Positions 62,830-64,000 of a stretch of DNA of 64,000 bases are shown one piece after another. The first letter of the stretch is position 1; each line of letters starts with the position of its first letter. The stretch spans positions 58,693,949 to 58,757,948 of the forward strand of contig OY987298.1 of assembly GCA_963920635.1 (NCBI GenBank). The letters run 5' to 3'. Made by a program: the position numbers and the translations under genes. This DNA is from Pseudeuparius sepicola. Taxonomy: Eukaryota > Arthropoda > Insecta > Coleoptera > Anthribidae. The notes below the pieces were generated by a model. The model saw only the letters and a program-made list of their open reading frames with translations. It made no database searches and was not told the DNA's origin.

Positions 62830-63640
62830 TAGGTGCCTAAACAACTCGAAAGAGAGCAAAATCTCGAAGATGCACAAAAAAGTAAATCGCCACGGGAAGG
62901 AACAGCTCACCAGGAAGGGAGCGATACATTGCACCAACAGGAATCAGAAGGTACTCTTCAGCAACAAGAGCAAGAGATGGGTGTACCTCTCCAGCAAGAA
63001 TCAATGATGCCTTTAGCTAGCTGAGAATTCCTTTGAGACAATCCTTCTTGGGCATATTAAGCAAACTCCGTTATCCCTTCAGCAGAAACGTAGAAAAATA
63101 TGCCCCGGAGCAGAAGTTATTACGTCTACTAGCTACGTCGAAAAAATGAAAGAAAAGAAAGAGGAAGAAAGGACACAGTTATCTCAAAAAAGAAAGCGGA
63201 ACAAAAATGCCAAAGAAGACTTCGGACAGAGAACAGTGGAGAAGAACAGACAGATTCTGATGATGATATTGAGTGGGAAAAGTCTCTATCTCCTTCTTTA
63301 GAAGAAATATATCATGATGCAGACCCTGAATATTTTGTTCTAACAAAATTTCCCATAACAGGAAGCACAAGTACCTAATATTTATTATGTGGCATAAGTT
63401 TTAAGTGGCTTTGACGATGAAGTCGATATAAAATGCCATCGAAAGAACATGAAAACGGAATGCAAATATTACTATCTTCAAGTTACAGATATCTCAATAA
63501 TAACAAAAAGTCAAATTGTTTTTGTACTACCAAAACCATCATTACAAAAGCATCATACAAAGAGGCAGCAATCGCTCATCTTATTTCCAACATCACTCAA
63601 TCAGTATAATGTTGGCCGACATGTGCATTTATTTTTTTTC
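62830..63640 (+). pseudogene. Pogo/Tigger-like transposase C-terminal tail, decayed
   Basis: The plus strand reads, with several frame changes, a Gln/Glu-rich linker (LHQQESEGTLQQQEQE), then ENSFETILLGHIKQTPLSLQ, KRRKICPGAEVITSTSY, a Lys/Glu-rich basic segment, DSDDDIEWEKSLSPSLEEIY, EYFVLTKFPITGSTST, and finally FDDEVDIKCHRKNMKTECKY and IITKSQIVFVLPKP. The order of a TP-rich linker, a PG..VLTS-type block, a basic stretch and an acidic tail fits the region after the DDE domain in insect pogo/Tigger-like transposases. The DDE core was not found upstream. Assignment to the family is by pattern only. Confidence 0.5.
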
Positions 63641-64000
63641 TAATTATATTCTTCTAAAATCAAATGTCTAGTTTTATTTCCACTTGCCCCAGTGTTATTT
63701 CTCAGTAGTTAAATAGGTAAAATACGTATAGGATCCACTTGCCCCGCATTGCGGTACTAAGGTACTAAGGTATTCGACGAAATTTTGGTTTTCTTTCATG
63801 TTAGAATAATTTATTTCTATACAGTCACAAAACAAGTGTAGAGCTGCCATTTGCTCTAAAGTTAATTACATTCCTTAAAAATTGAAGTTTTTAGGAGGTT
63901 CTAAACTTGAACTATTGATTTTATGGGTTCCACTTACCCCGTTGTACCTTACAGGAAAAACTCTGCACATTCTTCAGGCGCGCGAAATCAATAGATACAA
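63641..64000. other. No gene; repeated CCACTTGCCCC motif
   Basis: CCACTTGCCCC occurs at about 63679 and 63737, with CCACTTACCCC at 63931, in AT-rich sequence. No coding frame is recognised. Confidence 0.4.

Noticed and set aside
1..64000. CRISPR arrays, bacterial operons or rRNA genes
   Set aside because: The window has introns, LTR elements and splice sites of a eukaryotic nuclear genome; no spaced short repeats or rRNA-like stretches were seen.

Overview
This is a eukaryotic, AT-rich nuclear window, almost certainly from an insect. I see only one piece of host gene with confidence: a GC-rich exon of the extracellular-matrix gene papilin on the minus strand at 22595-22840, with clean splice sites at both ends. 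Nearly everything else is transposable-element DNA. The order of insect is not resolved. A short motif at 48710-48765 resembles one I associate with lepidopteran genomes, while the many TACAGGGTGT/ACACCCTGTA element ends are widespread in insects, so neither settles it.

Layout. 1-1756: nothing recognised. 1781-6540: a Penelope-like retroelement reverse transcriptase, cut first by a hAT element (2002-4334, itself holding a foldback element) and then by a second foldback element (4750-5841). 6769-7812: another hAT derivative. 8520-18905: a full-length Ty3/gypsy LTR retrotransposon on the minus strand, with 1.8-2.0 kb LTRs, a 4-bp target duplication, a tRNA-Lys primer site, gag, protease and pol. 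19.3-21.1 kb: decayed transposase pieces. 21271-22414: a hAT derivative. 22595-22840: the papilin exon. 23.2-25.0 kb: small inverted-repeat elements and tandem repeats. 25520-33101: a nearly intact errantivirus-like LTR element on the plus strand with 186-bp LTRs, gag, protease, pol and an envelope gene expressed by splicing.

33875-37160: a terminal-inverted-repeat element carrying a 5'-truncated LINE (minus) and a foldback MITE. 37722-38956: a hAT derivative. 39.5-46.4 kb: a dense cluster of inverted-repeat elements, including a mariner-like element with about 550-bp inverted repeats and an intron-containing transposase relic (42876-45418), and a Tc1-like foldback (45421-46435) that hosts a TTAA-flanked MITE. 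46.9-54.9 kb: transposase relics, a tRNA-derived SINE-like unit, a Crypton-type tyrosine recombinase relic and a complete hAT transposon with an uninterrupted transposase (51239-54440). 55-64 kb: mostly unique-looking AT-rich DNA with tandem repeats, a 220-bp-arm near-perfect palindrome capped by TA repeats (58007-58481), a foldback element (61133-61980) and a pogo-like transposase tail (62.8-63.6 kb).

The insertions nest clearly enough to give a relative order, and five hAT-type insertions keep perfect 8-bp target duplications. The youngest-looking insertions are the errantivirus-like element (one difference between its LTRs by eye), the gypsy element (about 11 substitutions between LTRs) and the open hAT. 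All comparisons were made by eye; no search or alignment was run.
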